Part shown: piece by piece, positions 51,798 through 61,419 of the stretch
Layout of the letters: each line of letters begins with the position of its first letter
How positions within the stretch are numbered: position 1 is the first letter of the stretch
Virus record (IMG/VR): IMGVR_UViG_3300020407_000003
Location: 1-64,000 of that record
From: a virus
Length of the DNA stretch: 64,000 nt
Direction: 5' to 3' (one strand)
The notes under the pieces: generated by a model
Databases searched by the model: none
Seen by the model: only the letters and a program-made list of their open reading frames with translations
What the model was told of the DNA's origin: nothing
Position numbers and translations under genes: made by a program

Positions 51798-53099
51798 ATG
51801 AATCGCTTATCCCAGTTTTTTAATGTCTCAAACGAGGCAATCGACCATCAGTTTAACGGCGTCTTTAAGGCTGCTGTTATTAAACACATTAACACCCTAC
51901 GTGCAGGTACTTTACCTAAGGTAGGTGACGTTGATACCCAGTTAACTAAGATCATCAAAACCCACACCGGTAAGGGTAACGAAGGCTTAAACATAGGTGT
52001 TAAGTTTGTTGAAGGTTTAAATGCATTTATTAACCTGCCTGACTTAAGCGCTAACAACCCGATTGTAAATGAATGGCGTCGTGGACCATGGATGAATAAG
52101 AAAGGCTTAGAACTTATTAAAGCATCTAATAAAGCCCCTATGGGTGAAGTTGATCTTAATCGAGGTCATGTTTCAGGTGTATTCTCAGAAACCACCCAAA
52201 CCCTTCACTTAGGGTTAGAGTTATTTAAACACCCTTTGGTCGCGCTTAACGATGAAGAACTTGCCGCTTATGTATTTCACGAGATAGGTCATGTCTTCAC
52301 TTACTACGAGATGATAGCAAAGACAACGTCAACTAACTACATCATTCGTGGTACACTTGAACAATTGGATACCAGCAGCGATAGAAAACAACGCATTCAG
52401 CTATATAAAGACGTTGAATCAATTGCCGGGTTAGATTTAGGCAACCTGGACGAGTTAGCTGATTTGAATGATCGAAAAGCAGTAGCCATTACGCTGGTTG
52501 ATCGCATAGATAAAAGCACACGTCAAGAAATCAGTTATAGTGAATACGATACCACTGGTGCTGAATCACTTGCTGATCAATACGCCGCTCGACATGGTCT
52601 TGCATTAGCGTTGGTTACAGGTCTTGACAAAGTTTCACGTGTTAGCGGTAACCCTAGCTTTCTAGCAACCCGCACCCAGGTGTTTGTCAAAATAGGCGTG
52701 TATTCTACCATGCTAGTCACTGCTATGGTCTTACCTATTGTTGGCCTGCCCATCCTAACATTATTCCTAGCCGTTAGAACGTTAGTTGCTTTAACTGGCG
52801 TACAGGAATATGATGAATTGCCACAGCGCTATAAGCGCATACGCCATCAGCTAGTAGATGGTCTTAAGAAAGTTAAAGATGATACTATCGCTAAGTCTAT
52901 CACGGCAGACATCGCCCAGATCGACCAAGCCATCGAGCAGGTAAACGAGCATCCATCTTTTGCAATGTTCATCATGAACCACCTTATCCCTAGTAAGAAA
53001 GCGGCTAGCCGTTCTAAACTGTTCCAGCAGGATCTAGAAGCGATGCTGGCTAACGATCTATTCATTAAAGCCGTCGAGCTTAAACAAGTAAACGTCTAA
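51798..53099 (+). CDS. M48-like zinc metalloprotease, virion cluster
   Basis: The 433-residue protein has HEIGH at 161-165 (the HEXXH zinc site) and GAESLADQYAARHG with Glu256 as probable third ligand, the E-x-x-AD-x-x-A pattern of M48 (HtpX/STE24) peptidases. Two closely spaced hydrophobic segments (302-332) could anchor it in a membrane. It starts two bases after an inner-body-like gene, so it may be packaged and ejected to act on the host envelope or on ejected proteins. Substrate unknown. Confidence 0.8.
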   Translation: MNRLSQFFNVSNEAIDHQFNGVFKAAVIKHINTLRAGTLPKVGDVDTQLTKIIKTHTGKGNEGLNIGVKFVEGLNAFINLPDLSANNPIVNEWRRGPWMNKKGLELIKASNKAPMGEVDLNRGHVSGVFSETTQTLHLGLELFKHPLVALNDEELAAYVFHEIGHVFTYYEMIAKTTSTNYIIRGTLEQLDTSSDRKQRIQLYKDVESIAGLDLGNLDELADLNDRKAVAITLVDRIDKSTRQEISYSEYDTTGAESLADQYAARHGLALALVTGLDKVSRVSGNPSFLATRTQVFVKIGVYSTMLVTAMVLPIVGLPILTLFLAVRTLVALTGVQEYDELPQRYKRIRHQLVDGLKKVKDDTIAKSITADIAQIDQAIEQVNEHPSFAMFIMNHLIPSKKAASRSKLFQQDLEAMLANDLFIKAVELKQVNV

Positions 53100-53109
53100 G
53101 GACCCCAAC

Positions 53110-53550
53110 ATGAAACAATTAAAGAAGTCCGCCATGCTAATTGGTGAATTTACGCAACTATTCAACGGTTGTTCAATTGCACCACAAGAGCGTAAGGCGG
53201 TAATGACGCTAGGTATTGCTCGATATGTAGGCTACGAGTGTGAACTGCCTACTAGTGAAGTACATAACACACGTACGTACTTCCTTGAAACCTACAAACA
53301 TGAAGTGGATGAATTCCTATCATCGCTTAATGAACAGTTTGTTATCGATGTGGCGGCGGCAAGTGATCTGGCATTTAAAATCTGGACAACGCGCTATAAC
53401 CTAGTGTTCCATCCTCGTTCTTTATCACTTGAAACGTTGATGTCAATGCATAGTAGCAAAACGTTCAGCGACGTTGAATACAAAGAGAAGTGGAATACCT
53501 TCGCCGTACGTCTTGGTTCAACGCTGGCAAACTTCACCCAAGCGGAGTAA
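53110..53550 (+). CDS. Hypothetical protein between virion genes
   Basis: The 146-residue helical product begins MKQLKKSAMLIGEFTQLF. It is coupled to its neighbours by gaps of a few bases. A virion or assembly role is likely from context only. No domain is recognised. Confidence 0.55.
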   Translation: MKQLKKSAMLIGEFTQLFNGCSIAPQERKAVMTLGIARYVGYECELPTSEVHNTRTYFLETYKHEVDEFLSSLNEQFVIDVAAASDLAFKIWTTRYNLVFHPRSLSLETLMSMHSSKTFSDVEYKEKWNTFAVRLGSTLANFTQAE

Positions 53551-53553
53551 ACT

Positions 53554-54825
53554 ATGTTAGTACCTTTAGACGATCATGCGCTAATAGATGACGAACGTGT
53601 TGTTACGAGTCTTACACAACAAGCGGTGGAAGGTATTTGTTTGTTAAAAGAAATAACAAACAGACTAAACAAGGAAGGAGCGTCTCAAGAGATAGCCATC
53701 ATGATTGAGTCTATCGATCCAGAGGCCCTCCCTGAACGTTACCCACGTGAAAGCTTTACACAGGACCCATCACCTACCAACTTAGCAGTTGCGCTTGAGA
53801 GCGCCGTACAGGCTGCTTTAAAGGCGGTGAACAAAGCAGCGAAGGCTGTCATTGAATTTATTGTTAAACTTTATAACGCCGTTCTTGAGGCTATCTCTAA
53901 ACTATTTGATAAAGTAGCCAGGGTAGTCAAAGGTCAAAAGCGTGCTGATGAGTTACAAGCCAAAAGCAATGAGATGGGTGCGGAGTTAGACGGTGAAGCC
54001 ATTGAAGGCTATAAGCCGGAAGACGGTAGCTACCAGTTAAACGACCGTGTTGAATTTGACGATGGTGAATACAAGCTCACTTTACATTACGACATTATTA
54101 AAGAAGCATTGTCTCCTCTAGTAGTTCGTGTGTTTGAGCAAAACTTGACACCAGGTATCATTCAACAAAACATCATTGCCGCCTTACAAGATGCTAAGAG
54201 CACTAATGCGCGTTACGAGCAGTTTGTAGAAGTTGTTAATAACTTTAATGACGATCCAACTGATGCGACTTTGCAAGAGTTAGTAAGCTGGCTACGTAAT
54301 GAAGAAGAGCGTGAACATTTCCATGATATTAAACCATTAGCAGCTTTGGTAGATCAAGATAAAGATCTACATAAAGACTTACCTAATCTAATGGGTCATG
54401 GTTTGGGTCCGGTTATCACCTTGTTAAATCAAGAAGATAAAATGCGTTACGAGGGTGAAGCGGCAACTGACCCTATTTTTAAACGCATGGTGCGTAGTCG
54501 CTACGACCTTGAGCAACTTTCTGCGTTTGGTGATTTTGAAAAACAAATCAAGAAGCTAGACAAAGGTATCAATGGTATCCATAAATCCACCTTTACATTA
54601 GTTGAGCGTGGATGGTCACCTGAGGTCAGAGAGAAAGTACAACAGTCAGTGAATATCTATCTAGAGTATTTCAGAAACCGCAGTCGTTTCAATACCCAGA
54701 TCGTTACTACATGCGCTGTTGTGGTTAATGCGTTAACACGCTTTACACATGCTCAGCAACAGTTTGAAAGTAAACTCTACGGTGAACTACTCACTGTAAA
54801 AGAACTTTACAAAATGGCCACTTAG
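53554..54825 (+). CDS. Inner-body-like virion protein, family member 3 (diverged)
   Basis: The 423-residue product carries AVALESAVQ at 78-86 (Ala-X-Glu cut pattern after Glu82), followed by ALKAVNKAAKAVIEFIVKLY and NAVLEAISKLFDKVARVVKG, a basic amphipathic helix pair as in the other members. The N-terminal part is acidic. The remainder (EALSPLVVRVFEQNLTPG...) is helical. The MEIAAGLES block of the other members is not seen, so it is a more distant relative. Confidence 0.6.
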   Translation: MLVPLDDHALIDDERVVTSLTQQAVEGICLLKEITNRLNKEGASQEIAIMIESIDPEALPERYPRESFTQDPSPTNLAVALESAVQAALKAVNKAAKAVIEFIVKLYNAVLEAISKLFDKVARVVKGQKRADELQAKSNEMGAELDGEAIEGYKPEDGSYQLNDRVEFDDGEYKLTLHYDIIKEALSPLVVRVFEQNLTPGIIQQNIIAALQDAKSTNARYEQFVEVVNNFNDDPTDATLQELVSWLRNEEEREHFHDIKPLAALVDQDKDLHKDLPNLMGHGLGPVITLLNQEDKMRYEGEAATDPIFKRMVRSRYDLEQLSAFGDFEKQIKKLDKGINGIHKSTFTLVERGWSPEVREKVQQSVNIYLEYFRNRSRFNTQIVTTCAVVVNALTRFTHAQQQFESKLYGELLTVKELYKMAT

Positions 54826-54880
54826 ACAGCATAAAAGCCTAACCACCCGGCCTCACGGCTAGGTGGTTAGCTTATGCCGT
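54825..54880. terminator. Bidirectional terminator with tags on both strands
   Basis: GCCTAACCACC pairs with GGTGGTTAGC across an inner GCCTCACGGC-type loop (about 54838-54871). TATGCCGT follows on plus (54873-54880), and GACAGCATA (54825-54833) is the minus-strand tag. It lies between convergent genes. Confidence 0.85.
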
Positions 54881-54881
54881 A

Positions 54882-57773
54882 TTATTGATGTAAGATAAAG
54901 TTGATAGTGATGTCATCCACCACCGTCAGCGTACCATCCGTTGATAATGACAAACGATTTGCAATAGTGCTGATACCGTTAGCATCTAACACTGTATACG
55001 CATCGATGTTATTATCAGGACCTAAACCATCGATGGCGACTGATACAACCTCAGAACCGCCTGCAGTTAGAAGTGCACGTTCAATACCTAAGGTAGTTAC
55101 CGTGTCATTGTCTAAAGCTTCAGCTATCAGCGTACGTGTCTGGCGCTCGATGGCATTTCTTAGATCACTGTTCCCACTGCCATCTGCTGTCATGTAGTAC
55201 GTCACCACAAAGCTCTGAGCGGCTGGAATAGTCTGTTTTATCCCATCACTCACTGTGATAGTTAAATCACCTAGCGTCTGACGTGGTGCAAAGCTAATAT
55301 CTGTACGTTCAAGCAGCAAATCATCTAAACTAGCGATGTCTTCTTCCAAATACTTAATAATAGTATCAGGAATGCTGTCGCGATAAGTTACTACATCGCT
55401 AGCTGTTGCAAAGCGATACTTAGCGTCAAAGCATACTAGCGTAATGACGTTATTAATAGCACGTTCATTATCAATGATGGGGTTGCCGTTATTATCTAAC
55501 TTAGTCTCACCTGCCCGATGGCGGATGATCGGACTACCATCTTTTAATACCAACTCACCTTTGTTGTGCAGTAGATTAAACTTCACATTGCCTTCATCAT
55601 CCACGGTATAGGTTCTAGCCCCATACTCATCTACCTCGTAGACATCTTGGTCGTATTTTGCATAGACTGGCTCTTCATACGTCTCATAGCGTAATGATGA
55701 GACAATAGAACGTGAGTCTGAGCGCAGCAATGACATGGCTGTACCAAACTTAAAAGTAATACCTTCTTGCAATAAGCCAACGTAATTACCATCAAGCATA
55801 TTTACGTTAATTTGACCTGAGAATGCATTCACTTCTTGAGCGGTAGGTGTCGTACCTGTCAGAATGTAGGTTAGTCGTAACTCACTTACCAGATCAATGT
55901 AGTAAACCTGTAGATCTTCTTCGTACTGTTTAAATCCAGTCATGGCTATTCTATCTTCAACGGTTACATCAAAGTTAGTGGTTAGCATAAAAGAATACAC
56001 AGGACGATCGTCTACCAGCCCCTCATAGCGACCATGTTGTACACTTAAGTTGACATCGCCCGGTGGGTTAAAGCCTAACTGTAAGACAAGTTGACTAATG
56101 TCAATATCATCACCTAGATCACGTACATCTACGGTTACCAATAAACGATACCCTTCCTTAACACGTTCAAAAGACAACGCGTAGGTTGACGCTTGTTGTG
56201 TAATAAGGTTGTTATCTTCGTAGAAACGACGAGTAACAATAGATGGGTTATCTAAGTAATACGGCCTGCAATCAAACGCATTCTCAGTGGTGTCTAACAC
56301 ATAGTGAAACGGCGTGTACAAGAACGTATTGTTGTTCATGGCTGATATCAATGAGTCTGATGCTAATGACTCGTAGATTGCCTGCTCGTCTGAGGGCAGA
56401 TAGCGTAACAACCCATCGTCTAAGCGATATAGCGTATCAGGTCCAATGGTTAGTCTGTTGATATTATCATAACAGGTATCCAACTCAGCCAACGCCTGCA
56501 TGTTAACCTGCATGGTCCGCGTCAATGCACCAATAGGTGAAGTAAGCGATGACAGATTCGGTGACGGAAGTAGACGAGTGGCCTGGTAGATTCTATCTGT
56601 AACATTATCTAGACGCTTAACGACTTTATACCCCAAATCACTTAACGTTGTGGTTAGCGCAGTATCAGTAATAGGAACGTCTTGACGATTGTCATTATAA
56701 ATGACACGCTGTTTAAGTTCATCAATGGTTAGCGAGCCTCTACCATTTCGTGTTGTGTCTTCTGAGAAGATAGAGATATTAGCCAGCGAGCTAAGCGGTG
56801 CCACCCAAGGTGCGTTAGCAATATTGTCAATGTCACGCCACTCTACCGCATATTCGCTTGTTGGGAAGTTGTCCAGAATAAGGCTAAGTTCACCTTCCGT
56901 AGTATAGATATCAACCCGGATATTAGATTGCAGCAAAGCGCTGGTGTAATAGATCTCAGGGATTGTCACCGTTAATGACTGATCCGCTACTGTTAATAAT
57001 GCAGTGACCGTATCACTGGCAAATACTTGATCTGAATGCGTTGTGTGGATCTCAGTATAATTACCTTGACCGTCACCCATCCAAACACGCGCATGATAAA
57101 ACTGACCATTAAACGTATAACGCTGACTTAATCCAGTAGAGACGGTAGTAGCAAAGTATTTCGGTGTCAGGCGGAATTGGAACACTTGAGCATCAATACG
57201 TAAGTAATCTACTCCGCTAATATTAACAATCTCGCTGTCAACTACGTTAGTGGTCAATGTCTGCAGTGGGTTTTCTTCCGACGTATCGTAGAGTACCTGT
57301 ACTGCGTTGTTTTCCAATACACGAATATCAATCGGATAGTGTAATCCAAAATACGTTTCAGATACAACAAACACGGTATTACGCGGAATAGTAATCTTCC
57401 TTAAACCAGTATTACCATCTACTACTGCTTGAGAGACAATCTCTTCCTTACTAAATAACAAGCTAAAGGTAGCGGTCGAGGGAAGAGCAAAACGTCCAAT
57501 GTAATCTTCATCAGCCATATGGCGATAAAGGTCTTCTTCAGTCTCAGCTAAAGTAGGATACAGCTTACGTAAAGCAATATCATTTTGAATACCTGCAGAG
57601 GCGGCTTGTACGGCGGAGGCTTCTAACAGAAAGATAAACGGATTGGTAGGGTCAGTTAGATCGTAAGTGCCATCATACGCCTCTTCAAGCGCATCTAGCG
57701 TGGTGCGCTGAATGTTACCTGGATCAAAACGAAAACGACCCAGTTTAGACATTACGTTATTAAGCGTCGACAT
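54882..57773 (-). CDS. Large virion protein, baseplate wedge (gp6-like) candidate
   Basis: At 963 residues this is the longest gene here. AGGAG precedes the start. It opens with helical MSTLNNVMSKLGRFRFDPGN and LDALEEAYDGTYDLTDPTNP, continues as mostly beta-sheet, and includes SIFSEDTTRNGRGSLTIDEL then DLGYKVVKRLDNVTDRIYQA, which recalls the T4 gp6 / P2 J wedge region that lies between an N-terminal helix and a repeated beta domain. No transmembrane segment. It is followed by another virion-like gene in the same direction. The wedge role is a reasoned guess. Confidence 0.55.
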   Translation of the reverse strand: MSTLNNVMSKLGRFRFDPGNIQRTTLDALEEAYDGTYDLTDPTNPFIFLLEASAVQAASAGIQNDIALRKLYPTLAETEEDLYRHMADEDYIGRFALPSTATFSLLFSKEEIVSQAVVDGNTGLRKITIPRNTVFVVSETYFGLHYPIDIRVLENNAVQVLYDTSEENPLQTLTTNVVDSEIVNISGVDYLRIDAQVFQFRLTPKYFATTVSTGLSQRYTFNGQFYHARVWMGDGQGNYTEIHTTHSDQVFASDTVTALLTVADQSLTVTIPEIYYTSALLQSNIRVDIYTTEGELSLILDNFPTSEYAVEWRDIDNIANAPWVAPLSSLANISIFSEDTTRNGRGSLTIDELKQRVIYNDNRQDVPITDTALTTTLSDLGYKVVKRLDNVTDRIYQATRLLPSPNLSSLTSPIGALTRTMQVNMQALAELDTCYDNINRLTIGPDTLYRLDDGLLRYLPSDEQAIYESLASDSLISAMNNNTFLYTPFHYVLDTTENAFDCRPYYLDNPSIVTRRFYEDNNLITQQASTYALSFERVKEGYRLLVTVDVRDLGDDIDISQLVLQLGFNPPGDVNLSVQHGRYEGLVDDRPVYSFMLTTNFDVTVEDRIAMTGFKQYEEDLQVYYIDLVSELRLTYILTGTTPTAQEVNAFSGQINVNMLDGNYVGLLQEGITFKFGTAMSLLRSDSRSIVSSLRYETYEEPVYAKYDQDVYEVDEYGARTYTVDDEGNVKFNLLHNKGELVLKDGSPIIRHRAGETKLDNNGNPIIDNERAINNVITLVCFDAKYRFATASDVVTYRDSIPDTIIKYLEEDIASLDDLLLERTDISFAPRQTLGDLTITVSDGIKQTIPAAQSFVVTYYMTADGSGNSDLRNAIERQTRTLIAEALDNDTVTTLGIERALLTAGGSEVVSVAIDGLGPDNNIDAYTVLDANGISTIANRLSLSTDGTLTVVDDITINFILHQ

Positions 57774-57776
57774 GTA

Positions 57777-58805
57777 TTATACTCCTGCTATAGCGACTTG
57801 TTCGTCGATAGTAAGTTGGTAGGTGTCTTTAGCTACCCACCATTCTAATTCGTTGTCTTCTGCTATCCTTGGATAACCTTGATAGTTAAATAAAGACAAT
57901 TCTGATTTGGTCAATTTAGTAAACAGCTGCTCTCTGGTTGCATCAGCCATTTCTGGATTAAAGTAAACAACGGTTGCGTTAAACTCTTGAATACTTATAG
58001 GGTCATTGTACTCAACCCCTATGCATTGAAACGGGATAGAGATTTGTTCGTTATCGTTAGCCAAAGGACTATCGGCTGTATAGTTAAAGGCAGCACCCAT
58101 GGGAACCGCTGTTGGAAATGCAGCCCCGCAGTTCGCTATTTTTTGAACATAGGTTCTCGTTGGATCCAAGACTAAACGATAGATACGCGTCATGTAGTCT
58201 ATCTCATTTTCAACGATCATCTCTGGATAAGGTACAAGCTCACCTCGACCTACCGCCATAGCGTAATGTGTCCAGGCGTAAAACAATGCAGAGATCGGGT
58301 CACCTATGATGTTACGAAAGTTTGCAGTCAATGAATACGTACCATAATTACGCGGTATGTCATCAATCATCGACCAGCTTTCTTTTGCTATACCTTCTTG
58401 TGAAGTATAGGTATCGACATCCACATCAGGCCAACCACTGATGGATAATAAATTATTAGTTAGCATGGGGATGAATGCGCTACGTTCATCAACTAAACCA
58501 GGTGCTTTCACTGAACGCGGTGATTTAGTACCATCGGGATCTAATAAAACTCGTATCAAACGCTGTTGCGTTAACTCTGATTGAGTGAGGAGAGGGGCAA
58601 GTATACGGCTGGCGCTTAAGTTATCGTATGACAAATTTAATCTAGGCCGTGTGAAAAACGTCAGGCCGTGATTATCCGTATTCTGGGTAACCGGGTTCCC
58701 AACGCCTCGGTGGTTAATGCCTTTATGGACATTAGTTGCTGTTGCTGACAAATTCCCAAGCCCACTCCCTTTCGAGATAAGGTTAATCGTTTCACGATTT
58801 GACAT
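57777..58805 (-). CDS. Putative virion structural protein
   Basis: The 342-residue product has GGGAGAG before its start and ends three bases before the large gene at 57773. It is neutral, with no signal or transmembrane segment (PRLNLSYDNLSASRILAPLL, IYRLVLDPTRTYVQKIA). It is presumably a tail or baseplate component co-produced with its neighbour. No domain is recognised. Confidence 0.55.
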   Translation of the reverse strand: MSNRETINLISKGSGLGNLSATATNVHKGINHRGVGNPVTQNTDNHGLTFFTRPRLNLSYDNLSASRILAPLLTQSELTQQRLIRVLLDPDGTKSPRSVKAPGLVDERSAFIPMLTNNLLSISGWPDVDVDTYTSQEGIAKESWSMIDDIPRNYGTYSLTANFRNIIGDPISALFYAWTHYAMAVGRGELVPYPEMIVENEIDYMTRIYRLVLDPTRTYVQKIANCGAAFPTAVPMGAAFNYTADSPLANDNEQISIPFQCIGVEYNDPISIQEFNATVVYFNPEMADATREQLFTKLTKSELSLFNYQGYPRIAEDNELEWWVAKDTYQLTIDEQVAIAGV

Positions 58806-58838
58806 TCTAATTACTCTCCCATTATAGGACTTGTTATC

Positions 58839-59888
58839 ATGATTAAAGACACGGCCGATACCACTATTTCAGTGGTGAGCAAACTAGCCGGTATAATTGA
58901 ATCTGCTAAAGGCTCAACGCTAACGGATGTAACGCGATCAACACGTGTTGAACCCATTGTGATGATGGAATCGCGTTTACGCAATGAACCGTTTATGACA
59001 GATGTACTTCAAACGCTTACTTCAATATTCACTGGCTACTATTTACAAGCCGTTGCGGTATTGACTAAAGTAAATGGCGTTGAAGTTGTCCGCACGCTAG
59101 ATCGCCTAGCAACAGAACGCTCACCGGTTGACGCAATTGGGACTGAAGCGTATAAATACGCATTGCCAAACTACGAAACTAAAACGGTAGGTAATGTTGC
59201 AGTTTCTTTACTGCCAAGCGTTGAAGATCGTGGGCTTAATGAGTTAACCACTGTCAATAACCTAGCAGTAGGTAAATTGTTCGAGGTGAGTGTAGGTGTA
59301 GGTGAGCAGAAAGTCACCATCCCTATGTCTGTTCGTCTTAACGTAAAAGACATTAACACTCAAGGTTTGGTTCATATTTTAGCCGCCGGGGTTAAGGATA
59401 ACAGCGCTAAAGAACGTTTCTACCGCTGGCGTGCAGGTGAACTTAAGTTTATCCAAGATTTGATTTTGTGCCAGGACATCATCGATGCTCGTAAGCAAGC
59501 TATGTTGGAAGATAAAACTGACACATTAGCACGTATTGAACAGCGTCGTAATAAAAACCGCCTATCCGGTATCCTATCAGGGAAAGCGTCACTTAATGAT
59601 GCCTCTGGTATTGTTGTAGTATCAAGTGATACGGCTGCTGATATCGAAAAAGAAATCGGTGGTAAGTTAAGCAAGTTCAAACATCGTGAAGCATTGTTTA
59701 AAAATGCATTCGTCATGTTGATGGTTGTTGTTGATACTGAGTGGGAACGTGTCACAATCTATCATCGTGGTATTGAAGATGAGTCTGAGCTTAGCTATCG
59801 TGACTTGCAGACTGCTAACAAGCGTACTGGTCCTGATGTTGTTGAACTGCTTAAAGCTTTTCAAGCAGGTAACACCCCTCGTTATTAA
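58839..59888 (+). CDS. Putative virion protein
   Basis: The 349-residue product has AGGA before its ATG. It has an alpha/beta middle (FEVSVGVGEQKVTIPMSVRLNV), a long charged helix (RKQAMLEDKTDTLARIEQRRNKN) and a strand AFVMLMVVVDTEWERVTIYHRG. Three genes with gaps of about 10 bases follow in the same direction, implying one operon. No family is recognised. Confidence 0.55.
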   Translation: MIKDTADTTISVVSKLAGIIESAKGSTLTDVTRSTRVEPIVMMESRLRNEPFMTDVLQTLTSIFTGYYLQAVAVLTKVNGVEVVRTLDRLATERSPVDAIGTEAYKYALPNYETKTVGNVAVSLLPSVEDRGLNELTTVNNLAVGKLFEVSVGVGEQKVTIPMSVRLNVKDINTQGLVHILAAGVKDNSAKERFYRWRAGELKFIQDLILCQDIIDARKQAMLEDKTDTLARIEQRRNKNRLSGILSGKASLNDASGIVVVSSDTAADIEKEIGGKLSKFKHREALFKNAFVMLMVVVDTEWERVTIYHRGIEDESELSYRDLQTANKRTGPDVVELLKAFQAGNTPRY

Positions 59889-59900
59889 GGAAACGAATTT

Positions 59901-60788
59901 ATGAAACTGACAGCCCTTTTCTCATCGCTGTTACCGTCTACTTCTAAAGAGACGCTATTGGGTGATATTAACCTAATCCGTGAGTCTATCAACTTACACA
60001 CGCTGCCTGTCTATAAGACGGCAGCTGACCTAACTCGCAAAGCACCACTTAAAGGTGAGATTGCTGAGGAGTTTGAACGTAAGGCTAAGCGCAATCTAGA
60101 GCTTTACAAAGACAACGCTATCCAGACAGTGCATACATCGCTTACACGCGCTGTAGCTAACCTGTCAGTTGTTGAAGAACTCATCCGTAAGAACATTGAA
60201 CAAGATAGCTTAATGCGTGATGCCATGACATACACGCAGGCTAGCCTAATTCAATACGTTCAGGTTGCACGCTTCTGTTCTTCTTATGCACGTCGTCTTC
60301 TGCTGGTTATGACTGAAGAAGCATCAGAAGTATTGTCTGACGATTACAGCAAGTCAAGTAACCGCGAGATGGAATACGTCAAGCAGTACATGGATGGTTT
60401 CATTCGTGGTATTAACGCGATTGGTGGTAAGAAACAAGATACTGTAGAAGCCTTTGAAAAGATTCCAGATATCTTGTTAAACCCTGAAACGGTAGATGTG
60501 ACCAAACAGACTGTGGGTATCAACCGCATGGATCCCTTTAAGTTTAACTTGATCCCTTATCGTTGGAATCCGATCTATCACCTTCGCATGGCGATTGCTA
60601 ACTATCAAGTCCAAAATGCAAAACTTGCACAAGAAGAACTTGAGTCATTAGAGCTTCGCTTACTCCACCTTAAACAACGTCGAGACGGTAAAGAAAATGC
60701 AAGTATCGAACAGCAGATTAACCACACCCAAGGACGCATCGATAAGTTGCGCTACAAACTCCATCGAGATGAAGAGAAGGCTGCCTAA
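59901..60788 (+). CDS. Putative virion or assembly protein with coiled-coil end
   Basis: The 295-residue product is helical throughout. The last 70 residues (LAQEELESLELRLLHLKQRRD and IEQQINHTQGRIDKLRYKLH) form a strongly predicted coiled coil, so it should oligomerise. It is preceded by AAGGAAA. Its stop lies ten bases before the next start. Function unknown. Confidence 0.6.
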   Translation: MKLTALFSSLLPSTSKETLLGDINLIRESINLHTLPVYKTAADLTRKAPLKGEIAEEFERKAKRNLELYKDNAIQTVHTSLTRAVANLSVVEELIRKNIEQDSLMRDAMTYTQASLIQYVQVARFCSSYARRLLLVMTEEASEVLSDDYSKSSNREMEYVKQYMDGFIRGINAIGGKKQDTVEAFEKIPDILLNPETVDVTKQTVGINRMDPFKFNLIPYRWNPIYHLRMAIANYQVQNAKLAQEELESLELRLLHLKQRRDGKENASIEQQINHTQGRIDKLRYKLHRDEEKAA

Positions 60789-60798
60789 CCGCCCACGC

Positions 60799-61356
60799 AT
60801 GTATCGTAACTACAACGCCACGGTTTTTCAAAGTGGCTTAGTACAACCGTTCATCATGCGTGATGACGATACTTACTATAGTATCGAAGAAATCCATAAT
60901 ACGCTTCATGACTTTATGGAGAAAGTTGTTTATCGTCGCACCGATAACATCCCAATGGAGTTGGTGAATGAGTTTGTAAAGTATGCAATCTGGTTAACAG
61001 GTGGCAGTCACTTTTACGACGTGTTGATCACACAGTGTGATAATAACATGCTGAAAGATCAAACGCGTGACTTCTTAGTTGACACAGTTGAGATGCTTTC
61101 TACTGGCTCACGTAAAATGAACGTGTATACCTGGTTGCGTCTTACTACGGCATCTACCACAGAGTGGGGTGCGTCTAAGAAAGGACCTATCTCGGATCAC
61201 TCTTTATATGACGCGTTAAAAACAACGTTGCCCGCTAACCCTATAGCGACATGGCTTGCCATGGATGGCGGTTTTGAAGACCTCCTGACAACGCTGTATA
61301 TCTTATTTGCCCAAGCGAACTATGATCCTTGGCAGGTTACCCCTAACCGGGTGTAG
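60799..61356 (+). CDS. Putative virion protein
   Basis: The start at 60799 (MYRNYNATVF) is chosen because it avoids a long overlap with the preceding gene; the frame itself is open further upstream. The 185-residue product is mixed alpha/beta with FMEKVVYRRTDNIPMELVNEF and TWLRLTTASTTEWGASKKGP. No family is recognised. Confidence 0.55.
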   Translation: MYRNYNATVFQSGLVQPFIMRDDDTYYSIEEIHNTLHDFMEKVVYRRTDNIPMELVNEFVKYAIWLTGGSHFYDVLITQCDNNMLKDQTRDFLVDTVEMLSTGSRKMNVYTWLRLTTASTTEWGASKKGPISDHSLYDALKTTLPANPIATWLAMDGGFEDLLTTLYILFAQANYDPWQVTPNRV

Positions 61357-61369
61357 TTTTACGTAAAAC
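61354..61369. repeat. Perfect palindrome after the virion operon
   Basis: AGTTTTACGTAAAACT (16 bases) begins at the stop of the preceding gene, and GTTTAATTAAAC follows about 12 bases later. With no T run, these may be weak terminators or operator-like sites before the next virion gene. Confidence 0.4.
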
Positions 61370-61419
61370 TATCCAAACGTTTAATTAAACAAAAAACTTA
61401 ATATGGGAGTAAGACAATT

